In this document: piece by piece, positions 16,914 to 25,647 of the stretch | Position numbering within the stretch: the first letter of the stretch is position 1 | Layout: each line of letters opens with the position of its first letter | Assembly: GCF_042652345.1 (NCBI RefSeq) | Contig: NZ_JBHSJJ010000014.1 | Coordinates: forward strand, 62,001 to 126,000 | Direction of reading: 5' to 3' | Length of the DNA stretch: 64,000 nt | Source of the DNA: Negadavirga shengliensis | GTDB lineage: Bacteria > Bacteroidota > Bacteroidia > Cytophagales > Cyclobacteriaceae | Translations under genes and position numbers: made by a program | Notes under the pieces: model-generated | The model's input: the letters and a program-made list of their open reading frames with translations, nothing else | The model's database searches: none | Told to the model about the DNA's origin: nothing

Positions 16914-19259
16914 TTAAGAGCCGAACCTGAAATAGGTATCAAACACATGGCCGGCAAAAAACCTACCAAAGGTGCTTACCGCTTTGAGTCCTTCCCTTTT
17001 GTTCTGTGCATGAATCGCTTTGATGGTCTTTAACTGCCGGATCAAGTCAGCTATTCGAATCACCAACTTACCTTTCCCTAAAAGCTTGCCCTCTGAAGAG
17101 TATCCTTCATACAAGTTGATAAAAAGTGTCGTCGTATCTTTCCACACGTCAATCACCCTGTCGTTGTACACATCTTTGAAGCCTTCAAAATAATAATCCG
17201 TTCCTTCCTTGCTTTTCAAATGGGCTGTGTATGCCATTTTTTTTCTGTCGGGAGCGGCTGGGTTTTCGATAAACAGGTTAAACTGTCCTCTCAAAGCGGT
17301 CATGGGATAGGGGGATATCGCCGGAGCCAGCATGGTGCCGACCATCTTAGCAGGGTGATCCGGGTCTTTCACAAAATCATTGATATCCTCGGTTTGTATG
17401 GTCAGCGTGAATTCAAATTCGCTCTTTTCCTTTTTACCCTTTTCAAATCCCACACCGTAGTCCTCCAATTCCCCCAATCCAAAAAAGCCACGCATGGTTT
17501 CGGTAAACTGGACACCCGTACCCTTAAAAGAGGTATCCTGATCCTCTATTTTGGGGGGATCAAACTCATAGGATAGTGGCCACCCTCTTTCCTCCGCGAT
17601 CACCTTGCAACTCCTTTCGGCAAGGGCACTGATGGTCAGCAGGGGATTGGTCCCCACCGGTCTGGGGATCACCGCCCCATCCATGACGAAAAGCCCCTGG
17701 TGTAAAGCGGTGCCTGTTTTTTCGGAAAATACCTGCCCCTTATGGTCCACTACACCTTCTGAAGCATCATCAGCCATACCGCAACCCCCTAAAGGATGTA
17801 CGGTTACCAAATCATAATTCATCAATCTGTTCCAGGTAGGGTTGGGAATTTTGGTGCCTCCCAATGCTTTGGTGGCACTTAAGATTTCCCCATTTACCTT
17901 ATGAAAAATTTCCTGCTTTCCCACGCCGCGCCAGTTGATACTCAATTTCCCGTCATTCAATTCCATTTCCCCATTGCCATCATCATGGGTCATCACCAGG
18001 TAAATCTGGGTATTGTCCACCGCCCCATGGTAGGGGCCCATTACCAGACTTTTCAGTTCCCGCCATTTTTCCCTCAGATAGTCTCCTATTCCCCTGTCAG
18101 TGTCTTTGCCCACCAGCCTGGAAAAAGTGATCAGGGATTTGGCCATGATGCCCCGGATAGGGCCGGGTACCGTACCTTCCTCCAATGTCATCCCGGAATC
18201 CAGTTGTTTCCTTTCCCTCATATCTATCACACTGGTAATGCAAGGGCCTACTTTAGCGACCTGATCCGTCCCCCGGTTACCTAGGCCTATGCCGTGGATA
18301 GGCACATCATTATTGTATCCAAAGCCCAGTACATCTCCATTACCGGTAAACCTCTTTCCCAACCTATCGGAAAGCCGCAGTCCATGTTCCGCCGAACGCA
18401 ACAGTATTTCTGTAGAGCCTAGAGATCCTGCGCTCAGGATCACATTTTTGGCCGTGACAAACATCAAGGGTGCATCAAAGTTTTCCCTGCCTATATTGAC
18501 GGGATGAAAAAAAACCCGCCAGAAATCCCCTTGCTTCTCCAGATACCTCACGTGGATCTCTGTAAAAATATCCGCTCCATGGTTAAACGCATCAGGAAGG
18601 TAGTTCATGGCAGTGGTATTTTTTGCCCCTACATTGCACCCGGTCACACAATCCCCACAATTGGTGCACTTGGCCTGCTTGATGCCTACATGATTTTGCT
18701 TATCCTCAAATGTCACATTGATATCCAGTAGCCTGAAAGGTTCTGACATAAATTCGGCTGATCTGCGCATGGCTTCCGTTTTCTTCAAAACGGGATAACC
18801 GTTGGTGTTTTCCGGATAAGGATTGGGTTTGAGCATCTCCCAGGCCCTTTTCATGCCCTCTTCAAAGGATTCCAAATCATCCCGAATGGCCTCAGGCCAA
18901 GCCCTGTCGTTCATTACCCTATCTTCAGGCCTGATGGATACGTTGGCATTCACCAAGGAGGTCCCCCCCAATCCACAACCTTTAAAAACATTGATGCCGT
19001 TCCCTATGGTGAATTCATATAGCCCGTTCCGGTTGATCCCCGGGGATTTGCCTCTGATAAAATTCATCTCCCCGGCTGCCTGCCTAAGGTTGGTGGGAAA
19101 CTGGCCTGGCAAAAATTCTTTGCCTTTTTCCAGCAAACATACCTGTTGGCCGCACCGGGCCATTCTGGAAGCAGCAATGCTGCCCCCGTAACCTGAACCT
19201 ACAACTACAAAATCATACTCGGATTGCAGTTCTGTTATTGGCTTAGACAGTTTTTTCAT
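16914..19259 (-). CDS. Long GMC-family oxidoreductase (cholesterol-oxidase-like) with a Cys4 cluster motif
   Basis: 781 residues. The FAD-binding fingerprint VVVGSGYGGSIAASRMA (GxGxxG at 21-26) opens the protein, with no export signal before it. Catalytic landmarks are HPLGGCGMADDASEGVVD and TNPLLTISALAERS near residues 505-555, the usual His and Asn region of GMC enzymes. Unusually, residues 198-208 read CTNCGDCVTGC, a CX2CX2CX3C motif of ferredoxin type. About 200 extra residues at the C-terminus form a beta-rich domain (WKDTTTLFINLYEG). The type is that of 3-beta-hydroxysteroid or lipid alcohol oxidases. It is last in an eight-gene operon and overlaps the metallophosphoesterase gene by 17 bases. 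Substrate is inferred as a hydrophobic alcohol. Confidence 0.85.
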   Translation of the reverse strand: MKKLSKPITELQSEYDFVVVGSGYGGSIAASRMARCGQQVCLLEKGKEFLPGQFPTNLRQAAGEMNFIRGKSPGINRNGLYEFTIGNGINVFKGCGLGGTSLVNANVSIRPEDRVMNDRAWPEAIRDDLESFEEGMKRAWEMLKPNPYPENTNGYPVLKKTEAMRRSAEFMSEPFRLLDINVTFEDKQNHVGIKQAKCTNCGDCVTGCNVGAKNTTAMNYLPDAFNHGADIFTEIHVRYLEKQGDFWRVFFHPVNIGRENFDAPLMFVTAKNVILSAGSLGSTEILLRSAEHGLRLSDRLGKRFTGNGDVLGFGYNNDVPIHGIGLGNRGTDQVAKVGPCITSVIDMRERKQLDSGMTLEEGTVPGPIRGIMAKSLITFSRLVGKDTDRGIGDYLREKWRELKSLVMGPYHGAVDNTQIYLVMTHDDGNGEMELNDGKLSINWRGVGKQEIFHKVNGEILSATKALGGTKIPNPTWNRLMNYDLVTVHPLGGCGMADDASEGVVDHKGQVFSEKTGTALHQGLFVMDGAVIPRPVGTNPLLTISALAERSCKVIAEERGWPLSYEFDPPKIEDQDTSFKGTGVQFTETMRGFFGLGELEDYGVGFEKGKKEKSEFEFTLTIQTEDINDFVKDPDHPAKMVGTMLAPAISPYPMTALRGQFNLFIENPAAPDRKKMAYTAHLKSKEGTDYYFEGFKDVYNDRVIDVWKDTTTLFINLYEGYSSEGKLLGKGKLVIRIADLIRQLKTIKAIHAQNKREGLKAVSTFGRFFAGHVFDTYFRFGS

Positions 19260-20979
19260 TTTTGATAATTATGGGTTTTTCTATGAGCGAATAGTCTACA
19301 GGCCCCCCTTCAAACCGGGGGTTTTCTTCTGTACCTACATTTTTCCAGTCAGTGACTATCTGGTCCACCCCGATGGGATAGATGGTCAGGGCATCTTTGG
19401 TCAGATGAAGCCTCAGAAAATTTTTATAGCCTTCCCACCTGTAGGACGAGGCCGCTTCTGTGATGTGGTTTTTTAAAACCAAAACACTAAAAGTCAGATA
19501 TATTCCAAAAATCACGGCACTGATGATCCCGCCAATGATTACCATTTCAGCGGAAAACAACAGTACCTGTTGAACATTGTTGACAGGCAGCTCCAAATGA
19601 TGGAGGTTAATCCGGGAAAACCACCAGATCAACAGATAAAAGTTTGCCAGGTGAAGCAATCCGTGTATTCCTCCTGCCAGGTAATTCCATTTCTTTTTTC
19701 CACACTTTACATCGGTAAACATCACGATGCCTATCAACAGCATAATATTCAGAAAAACCGCCCCCGGATTATGCGCTGTTCCTTCTGCGATTACCGCCAG
19801 AAAAGGTTGAAACCCTCCATTGAACAGCTCTATTGATCCAAGCTTTTCCATAAAAGTCCCCCCCTCAAATGTCTTTGTTTGCAGTATCCACGAAGTGAAC
19901 AGATGAAGTATCCCGAACAACACCAACATGGTCAGGCTATAAAAAGGAAACAAAAGGTTCAAAAAACTCAACCTCACCGAAGTGGCTTTTGAGGGAAAGA
20001 CCTGCTGCAACTTAGCACTGTGGCCATCAATGGGGCTGATCTCATCTTTAAGCGTATGGGTTGGGTGTAAAAATGCGCCTCCTCCACCTGCGGTTATCAA
20101 CTGGCATATTCTGTTTCTTTTGGTAGTTTCTTCATAACGGGCATAATGGTGAAGATCCCCCGTAAGGATGGTGGTGACTTGGATGTTTTTGTTTTTTTCT
20201 TCGTAGGCTTCATCATCCTTTCCATACAAGACCCTGTCTATGAAAAATTTGAACCTTTCATGGGCGGTGTTGGCTTGGTCAAAAGACCGGAAGACCCACG
20301 AAGGTTCTGCGGTACATAGGATAATCTTGGACGATGCGGTGAAATGGTTTTGCGCGATTTCCTTGAAATAGCAGATTTGTGGGTAGTCGATATCGGCATT
20401 GAGTTGAATATCAACTCCAATCAGCCAATAATCATGCGGCAGCTTCAAAGCAAAATAACTTCTGGTCTGTCGGGTCAGCCAGTTGCCCAGGGATCTTTTC
20501 TGGGTAAATAACCTCAGAAAATTGGTAAGACCGTCATACCAGTCGTGGTTTCCGGGGATTGCATAGACGTCGGGCCTTCCTTTGTCCTCCTCATTTTTTG
20601 GAAAAGCGGCGTTGTAAGGTCCTCTCAGGCGGTTCTCATACTCATCCATTTCAGGTGTAGGATATATCTGATCTCCTCCCATCACCAAAATATCTCCTCT
20701 TTTAAGAGGCTTCCCTTCAATTTCAAGTTGGTCCTTCGCCAAAAGATGGGCCAGCGTATAGGTGGGATTAAAGCCATCCCCCAGGTCAGAAATATAGTCC
20801 ACCCAGATTTCTTCTTTATGGGAATAATCAAACGGCAGGGTCTCCTGATCCAAGGCAGCCTGCATTTCCCTTCGGTCCGCAAAATTGCCAAACAGACTAG
20901 AAAGTACTGTCTTTACCCCGGTAAAAGCCAATTGTTTGGGATCATACCAATTGACCATTGGTTTTTTCTCAAACTTCAT
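19243..20979 (-). CDS. Membrane-anchored calcineurin-like metallophosphoesterase
   Basis: 578 residues. The N-terminal 310 or so residues carry metallophosphoesterase motifs: SDLGDG (variant first block), GGDQIYP, PGNHDWYDG and GDLHHYARYE, ligating two metals. Several membrane helices follow (about 330-365, 395-420, 428-460 and 470-500), then a soluble tail of about 80 residues with YRWEGYKNFLRLHLTKDALTIYPIG, a segment also typical of proteins found with GMC oxidases. It probably dephosphorylates a lipid or lipid-linked substrate at the membrane. The gene overlaps its neighbours on both sides (11 and 17 bases), so it is tightly coupled in the operon. Catalytic domain certain, substrate unknown. 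Confidence 0.82.
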   Translation of the reverse strand: MKFEKKPMVNWYDPKQLAFTGVKTVLSSLFGNFADRREMQAALDQETLPFDYSHKEEIWVDYISDLGDGFNPTYTLAHLLAKDQLEIEGKPLKRGDILVMGGDQIYPTPEMDEYENRLRGPYNAAFPKNEEDKGRPDVYAIPGNHDWYDGLTNFLRLFTQKRSLGNWLTRQTRSYFALKLPHDYWLIGVDIQLNADIDYPQICYFKEIAQNHFTASSKIILCTAEPSWVFRSFDQANTAHERFKFFIDRVLYGKDDEAYEEKNKNIQVTTILTGDLHHYARYEETTKRNRICQLITAGGGGAFLHPTHTLKDEISPIDGHSAKLQQVFPSKATSVRLSFLNLLFPFYSLTMLVLFGILHLFTSWILQTKTFEGGTFMEKLGSIELFNGGFQPFLAVIAEGTAHNPGAVFLNIMLLIGIVMFTDVKCGKKKWNYLAGGIHGLLHLANFYLLIWWFSRINLHHLELPVNNVQQVLLFSAEMVIIGGIISAVIFGIYLTFSVLVLKNHITEAASSYRWEGYKNFLRLHLTKDALTIYPIGVDQIVTDWKNVGTEENPRFEGGPVDYSLIEKPIIIKNEKTV

Positions 20980-22411
20980 AATCCATAAATTTTGACATCA
21001 TAGCATATTTTTTTAATAACCCCCCTTTGGTTCCATCCCTTCTTCTTAAATGGGTTGAAAGCAATGCCTTTACCCTATCCAAAAATGACTGATACAAAAC
21101 ACACTCACAGACCGGTTTTGGATTCACGCCGGATTTCGGATAAATCAAAAAGCTGGATTTCTTGAATTCCAAACCCATCATATAACTTATAGCCCCTTTT
21201 AATACCCATTCTACCCTCAACCTATAAGCTGTTCCGGTGATGATCAAATCCGCCTCAGCCTCCAAAATAATATTTCCATTGGTATTTCTTTTCCGAATAA
21301 TATGAAAAAAAACAGGGGATTCAGTTTTCAAATTAGCTATAAATACGCTGGAAAACAAATCCAAATGATACTCCTGTTCTGTATGTTCCGCGAACCGGAA
21401 ATAAACGTAGTAACGCAACTTGGTGCTTTTTCCTCCCCATTCAATGAGATTGACAAATGTCCCCCTGAATGAAAGCACATCCCCTGTATCCGGGGTTTTC
21501 GTTACTTGATTGTCCATAACTTCCCCATCCCCGGGGCAATTATGCAGATAGGTTTTGGCGTGCTCGTAGCCCATATTAATGAGCTCCCTGGTGCTGACCC
21601 TGTTAAAAAACAGATCGGAATCCAGGGGTAGTGGGAAAGGGGGCTTGATCACAAATAACTTGATGGGTTTTTTCTGCCCATAGACAGCTTCCCCTTGGGA
21701 TATCAGGTGATTCAGAAGCTTTATCTGCTCAAACTCTTCCCACAAGGCACCGTTTGCACTCATCTCAATGGAATGTACGTATTGGTGCAATGCCCCTCCC
21801 AGATAGGACGGATAGTTGCCGATTGCCCATACAAGCCATATTTCCTCCGCCCCTCTTTTTACTGCTTCCATCAGGTTGGCGTCTTTTATCCACACCGCAT
21901 CAATGTACCAGTCACCGTTGATTTTGATAGCGGGCATAAAAATAGGCAAGGATACGCCTGCTATCAGATGGTCTTCGGTAACCACCGGTGCAGGGATGGC
22001 TTGCACGCTTTTTTCGGTAAAATTGCACACGTTAAAGGTAACCGGCATTTTAAGTTTATGGACCGATTCCATCTTAATCCCTAAATGGGGAAAGACCTTC
22101 TTCCTGATGTTATCCGCGTCCCCCATACCTTCCATTTTCCAGAGCTTCAGGTATTCACCCACGCGCCGGGTGGACAGGAAGTATTTGATCTTCAATTTCC
22201 GCCATCTCTGCGCGATCGTGCGGCTATCCAGCCCTGACGCCAACATGGCACTGTTAAATATCCCTCCAGAGGTGCCATCTGCATGATGAAATGTCATACC
22301 TGCTTCCTCCAATGCCATTAATACGCCTGCCTGATAAGCCACCCTCATGCCCCCACCGGCCAAAACCAGTGAGCGCCTTGTATCAGCTTTATTTGACTCA
22401 CCGATAAGCAT
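20969..22411 (-). CDS. Patatin-like phospholipase with C-terminal beta domain
   Basis: 480 residues. The oxyanion loop GGGMR (19-23) and nucleophile motif GTSGG (46-50, Ser48) are clear, followed by the helix of the patatin fold. The catalytic Asp block, normally DGG/DGA, appears as DGDWYIDAVWIKDANL-like sequence (around 180-190), a variant. After the patatin domain (about 1-300) comes a beta-rich region of about 180 residues, not part of classical patatins. It is expected to release fatty acids from phospholipids or other lipid esters on the cytoplasmic side. It overlaps the metallophosphoesterase and the membrane-protein genes at its two ends. Function as an acyl hydrolase is likely; substrate unknown. 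Confidence 0.85.
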   Translation of the reverse strand: MLIGESNKADTRRSLVLAGGGMRVAYQAGVLMALEEAGMTFHHADGTSGGIFNSAMLASGLDSRTIAQRWRKLKIKYFLSTRRVGEYLKLWKMEGMGDADNIRKKVFPHLGIKMESVHKLKMPVTFNVCNFTEKSVQAIPAPVVTEDHLIAGVSLPIFMPAIKINGDWYIDAVWIKDANLMEAVKRGAEEIWLVWAIGNYPSYLGGALHQYVHSIEMSANGALWEEFEQIKLLNHLISQGEAVYGQKKPIKLFVIKPPFPLPLDSDLFFNRVSTRELINMGYEHAKTYLHNCPGDGEVMDNQVTKTPDTGDVLSFRGTFVNLIEWGGKSTKLRYYVYFRFAEHTEQEYHLDLFSSVFIANLKTESPVFFHIIRKRNTNGNIILEAEADLIITGTAYRLRVEWVLKGAISYMMGLEFKKSSFLIYPKSGVNPKPVCECVLYQSFLDRVKALLSTHLRRRDGTKGGLLKKYAMMSKFMDYEV

Positions 22412-22814
22412 GGGAGAGGGTTTTTCGGGTATGAACGAATATGATCAACCATCCAATCGCTTCATAAAACAAAAAGAACATGCTGGGCCAATTCGGGCTT
22501 CCGTCCAACAACCAGGAACTTATTCTTCCAAAAATGCCCATTCCCATGGCAAACAAAAACAGCACATTCCATTTTTGATGATGGAATATTTCATCCCTAA
22601 AAGTCAGGGCCCAAATGCCGAAACCCATTTCAAGGCCTCTTAAAAAACGGTATTGACTGAGCATGTTGATACGGGATCTCTCATCCAGACTGTGTAAATC
22701 AAGTTCCATCAACATTTTAAACTCTATATTGACGTACCCGATCATTCCCCATGCGCCTGCCAGCACCACAAGACCCAAATAGGTAAAAAAGAAAAATCTG
22801 GCCATCACTCCCAT
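22398..22814 (-). CDS. Small membrane protein, DUF4345-like
   Basis: 138 residues with four hydrophobic helices (about 5-28, 52-72, 80-100, 112-128). The RFLRGLEMGFGIWALTFRDEIF segment resembles DUF4345 membrane proteins, which are of unknown function. It overlaps the patatin gene by 14 bases and the next membrane-protein gene by 10, so it is translated as part of the lipid operon. Assigning it to DUF4345 is by eye and moderate; membrane location is clear. Confidence 0.65.
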   Translation of the reverse strand: MGVMARFFFFTYLGLVVLAGAWGMIGYVNIEFKMLMELDLHSLDERSRINMLSQYRFLRGLEMGFGIWALTFRDEIFHHQKWNVLFLFAMGMGIFGRISSWLLDGSPNWPSMFFLFYEAIGWLIIFVHTRKTLSHAYR

Positions 22815-23215
22815 TGTTTCAATTTTTGCATATAATACAACATGACAAAACCTGAAAAGAAATCAAACAAAGCCACTCCCAATGCCAGAATGGAAAACAA
22901 TCCGTTAAACACGCCCAAGGTCACGGCGAGAAATGCCCCAAATTTTTGAAGCGCTGCCCACAGCAGGATGACCTTACTGGTACGGGAACTGTATAATGTA
23001 TGCAGTACCATGCCTCCAAACAATGCCATAAACATTCCTATAATAGCAAAAAAATGAGCCATGGCCGGGGACACTTCCCCTTTGCCGACTATCCCCAGAA
23101 TAAATTCCGGAGTAAACAACTGTACAAGGCCCGATAATACCGTGACCATGGAGATCACCACGACGAGTAGTTCAATGAACGTCTGGCTTTGAATGGTTTT
23201 GGACGGTTTACCCAT
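22805..23215 (-). CDS. Small four-helix membrane protein of the lipid operon
   Basis: 136 residues with four predicted membrane helices (about 13-35, 48-70, 80-100, 105-128). No catalytic motif was recognised. A single base separates it from the gene before it, and it overlaps the gene after it. It could be a subunit or chaperone of the membrane metallophosphoesterase or an electron-transfer partner for the oxidase, but nothing in the sequence decides this. Confidence 0.65.
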   Translation of the reverse strand: MGKPSKTIQSQTFIELLVVVISMVTVLSGLVQLFTPEFILGIVGKGEVSPAMAHFFAIIGMFMALFGGMVLHTLYSSRTSKVILLWAALQKFGAFLAVTLGVFNGLFSILALGVALFDFFSGFVMLYYMQKLKQWE

Positions 23216-23216
23216 T

Positions 23217-23711
23217 TCAGGTTCTTTGGTATCTGGGTTTGGACTTTGCTATAAAGAAATACATGGTTATCCCCCACATGAGGGTCAGTATGATCCACCT
23301 CAGGTCATTCAAAAGCATCCATTCATCCAGCAGCTGCTGCAATGTAGCTTCGTCGGAAACGCCTTCTTTGAACTGATTATTTACCTTTTCAATAAATGCC
23401 TGCTGCACAATGACCGGTATCAACAAACCCGGTATCCAGGCAAGCGGTACCCAACGCAATCCGGTATTCCATTCCGTGACCAGCATCACCACCAGGGCTA
23501 TCGCCATAATGGGGATCGTAATAAAGAAAAAACGGGTTGCCAAATCGGTTTGAGGGATGATCGCATCATAATAATTTTCAAGATTAAGTGTGCGGGGATA
23601 ATTTGGAAACCAGAAAAAATGCAGTGACCAAAACAGACCTAAGTACACAGACGCACAAAAGAAGATGTATGCATTATTGAGGTCAATCAAAGTTTTCTTT
23701 AAAGGGCTCAT
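23217..23711 (-). CDS. Membrane protein, possibly DUF1772-like
   Basis: 164 residues with about four membrane segments (15-35, 60-80, 88-105, 138-158) and a soluble loop of about 30 residues before the last helix that contains LLDEWMLLNDLRWIIL. The EWxxLNDxR pattern recalls DUF1772 (anthrone-oxygenase-like) proteins, but I cannot confirm this without a profile search. It lies between the acetoacetate-decarboxylase-like gene (33-base gap) and the next small membrane protein. Confidence 0.6.
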   Translation of the reverse strand: MSPLKKTLIDLNNAYIFFCASVYLGLFWSLHFFWFPNYPRTLNLENYYDAIIPQTDLATRFFFITIPIMAIALVVMLVTEWNTGLRWVPLAWIPGLLIPVIVQQAFIEKVNNQFKEGVSDEATLQQLLDEWMLLNDLRWIILTLMWGITMYFFIAKSKPRYQRT

Positions 23712-23744
23712 AGGTTAAAGGATAATTGAATGATAATAAAAGCG

Positions 23745-24629
23745 TTAAATCCGGTATTTTTCATAATCAGTATACGTGGGAGGAGCAGGCCATTCTTCGC
23801 TTAATCCCAGATGGTAGACCGATTCCAATCCTTCCGGCATGATGGAAGGAGGTTCATCGTAAGTCATGAACCAGCACTGAAAATGATCATCCAAAATGCC
23901 ATTGGTAGAGGGCATATAAATGGTAAAGAAGGGGTCGGAATTAATATCGATATCCCGCAAATAGGAAACATTCGGATGTTCGCCGATATAAAGTTTAGCC
24001 TTCGCTTTTCCGAAAAGGTTGATTCCCGCCTTGGTCTGAAAATAGATATAAGAAGCCATCAACATGTTCCTGAACCTGCAGTAATTGGTAGCGCCGATCT
24101 TCACTCTCAGTGAAGGGGAGGTTGGTTTCTCGATTTCTATGCGGAAGGCAAACTGTCCGTCTTTTTCGTACTGGCTGCTGACGGTATGCTCGTTTTCAAT
24201 AAAATCAAGGCTGGCAATATGTTTGGGCATACCCCAAATCCCCTTACCTCCTTTTACGGAAATTTCAGTGCTCACCGGCAGATCCAAAATATACTGGCCG
24301 GTACCGTATTGTCCTACAAACAGCGTATTGAGCAAGCGGGGAGCAGGTTTACGGCCGTGGGTACAGCCTATGGCAATGCTGTATTCGATATATTTACCGA
24401 TACTGGTCTCAAGGTAATTGATGACAGTTATCAGTAAAACTGCCCTGCCGTTTGGCAATCGCAAGGCATGAATTTCATTGCCTGGCAGGAGCGCGTTGGC
24501 TTTCTCCCAATCACAGGAAAACCCTGCCATTAAGGCGGGGGAATTGCTCGCGCTTATAGGCATTTTATAAGGAATACCGTCTACCAAGGCATACCTGCCT
24601 GTATACTTTTTGATTCTTTTCGGTGGCAT
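23745..24629 (-). CDS. Acetoacetate decarboxylase family protein
   Basis: 294 residues. The fold signature is clear: an N-terminal segment with IPYKMP, then GKYIEYSIAIGC and the active-site stretch GGKGIWGMPKHIAS. Lys136 in GMPKH aligns with the Schiff-base Lys of acetoacetate decarboxylase, but the second Lys, which lowers its pKa in the clostridial enzyme, is His137 here. Related Bacteroidota and actinobacterial proteins act on keto acids other than acetoacetate or have no known activity. It lies seven bases downstream of the hydrolase gene, as second gene of the operon. A role in decarboxylating or binding an oxidised lipid or sterol intermediate is speculative. Confidence 0.78.
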   Translation of the reverse strand: MPPKRIKKYTGRYALVDGIPYKMPISASNSPALMAGFSCDWEKANALLPGNEIHALRLPNGRAVLLITVINYLETSIGKYIEYSIAIGCTHGRKPAPRLLNTLFVGQYGTGQYILDLPVSTEISVKGGKGIWGMPKHIASLDFIENEHTVSSQYEKDGQFAFRIEIEKPTSPSLRVKIGATNYCRFRNMLMASYIYFQTKAGINLFGKAKAKLYIGEHPNVSYLRDIDINSDPFFTIYMPSTNGILDDHFQCWFMTYDEPPSIMPEGLESVYHLGLSEEWPAPPTYTDYEKYRI

Positions 24630-24636
24630 GGAACTG

Positions 24637-25647
24637 TTAGCCTAAATCCAATTCTTTAATCATTAATGGAAACACATCTTTATGCGCATTTTTCCCAAAA
24701 AATATATCCAAATGGCTGTACTCATCCATCAAGTATAATTTGTGGAAACCCTGTTTCTGGTTCTCCAGATATTCAAAAGTCCGCTCCTGGCTTTCCGGGA
24801 GAAAACATTTATTCTTCACACCTCCAAAAAGCACAATTCTGGCATCTGTTTTTAGCGGATTCGCATCATACTGGGTACCATTGCCCGATGATACAAGTAC
24901 CCCTTGTTTAACACAGCTACGGATATGTTTGAAAAAAGAGATGGGTACATGGGCAAATTCATACTGAATCCAGTCCATCGTTTTCTCATCAAGGTTTTCC
25001 AATTCCCACAATGCCGGAAACCCCGAACCATAAGTAAAACTCACCAACTTACCCACTGTGGTATCCGCTTCCCAATGAGTTGCTTTTACAATTTTTTTGA
25101 TCACCTTCGATTTAAAATCCGGGGCATCTAAGCCCCATTGAGGATTGAGGTAATTAAAAAACTTACCTACAAACGGCAAAAACATATTAAGTTTAAAAGC
25201 GGAAAACCGGGGCACCACAGGATGTAGGGATACCGCGTTGCTGATAATTAAATTCACTTGGGGCAGTAAACCCATGGCCGCCGAAATCATGAAACTGGTA
25301 CTTCCCTGACAATGGATAATGGCTTTTATTTCCTCACTCCCCGTTAATTCAACCACTTTCTGTACCGCCGCCGGGTGATCGTTTTTTGCCACAAGGTCCA
25401 GATCCCATTCGTTGGGCTCCAGCAGAATGCTTCCCCTCCAGTTTTCAAGCCAAACATCATAGCCCGCCTCCGAAAGCATATGGATGATGTTTTTATGAGT
25501 AGGGGGATTGAATATGTTGCTGCTGACTCCCGCGCCATGTACCAAGAGCACGGGACCTTTGGTTGGATTGGGGGAAATAAAATGTTTCAGGTTGCACTTG
25601 AATCCATCTAAGGCATCAAATTCTATGGTATCAAAACGGCTCTTCAT
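24637..25647 (-). CDS. Alpha/beta hydrolase with predicted Cys nucleophile, first gene of the lipid operon
   Basis: 336 residues. The oxyanion strand VLLVHGAGVSS is followed by the nucleophile elbow IIHCQGSTSF. Aligned with the usual GHSQGG, the nucleophile position is Cys113, not Ser. A late His (EYSHLDIFFG) can complete the triad. In several bacteria a hydrolase of this type is fused to, or adjacent to, a cholesterol-oxidase-like GMC enzyme, which fits the GMC gene at the end of this operon. It has no signal peptide. It probably hydrolyses or transfers an acyl group of a lipid or steryl ester; whether the Cys form is active is open. Confidence 0.8.
   Translation of the reverse strand: MKSRFDTIEFDALDGFKCNLKHFISPNPTKGPVLLVHGAGVSSNIFNPPTHKNIIHMLSEAGYDVWLENWRGSILLEPNEWDLDLVAKNDHPAAVQKVVELTGSEEIKAIIHCQGSTSFMISAAMGLLPQVNLIISNAVSLHPVVPRFSAFKLNMFLPFVGKFFNYLNPQWGLDAPDFKSKVIKKIVKATHWEADTTVGKLVSFTYGSGFPALWELENLDEKTMDWIQYEFAHVPISFFKHIRSCVKQGVLVSSGNGTQYDANPLKTDARIVLFGGVKNKCFLPESQERTFEYLENQKQGFHKLYLMDEYSHLDIFFGKNAHKDVFPLMIKELDLG

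Noticed and set aside
16760..16969. 69-codon minus-strand frame overlapping the GMC 3' end
   Set aside because: Overlaps a certain gene out of frame and has no recognisable features.
18548..18556. CACGTG sequences (also near 37434, 54274, 55772) as parS sites
   Set aside because: None has the flanking inverted repeat of a parS 16-mer, and all lie inside genes far from parAB.
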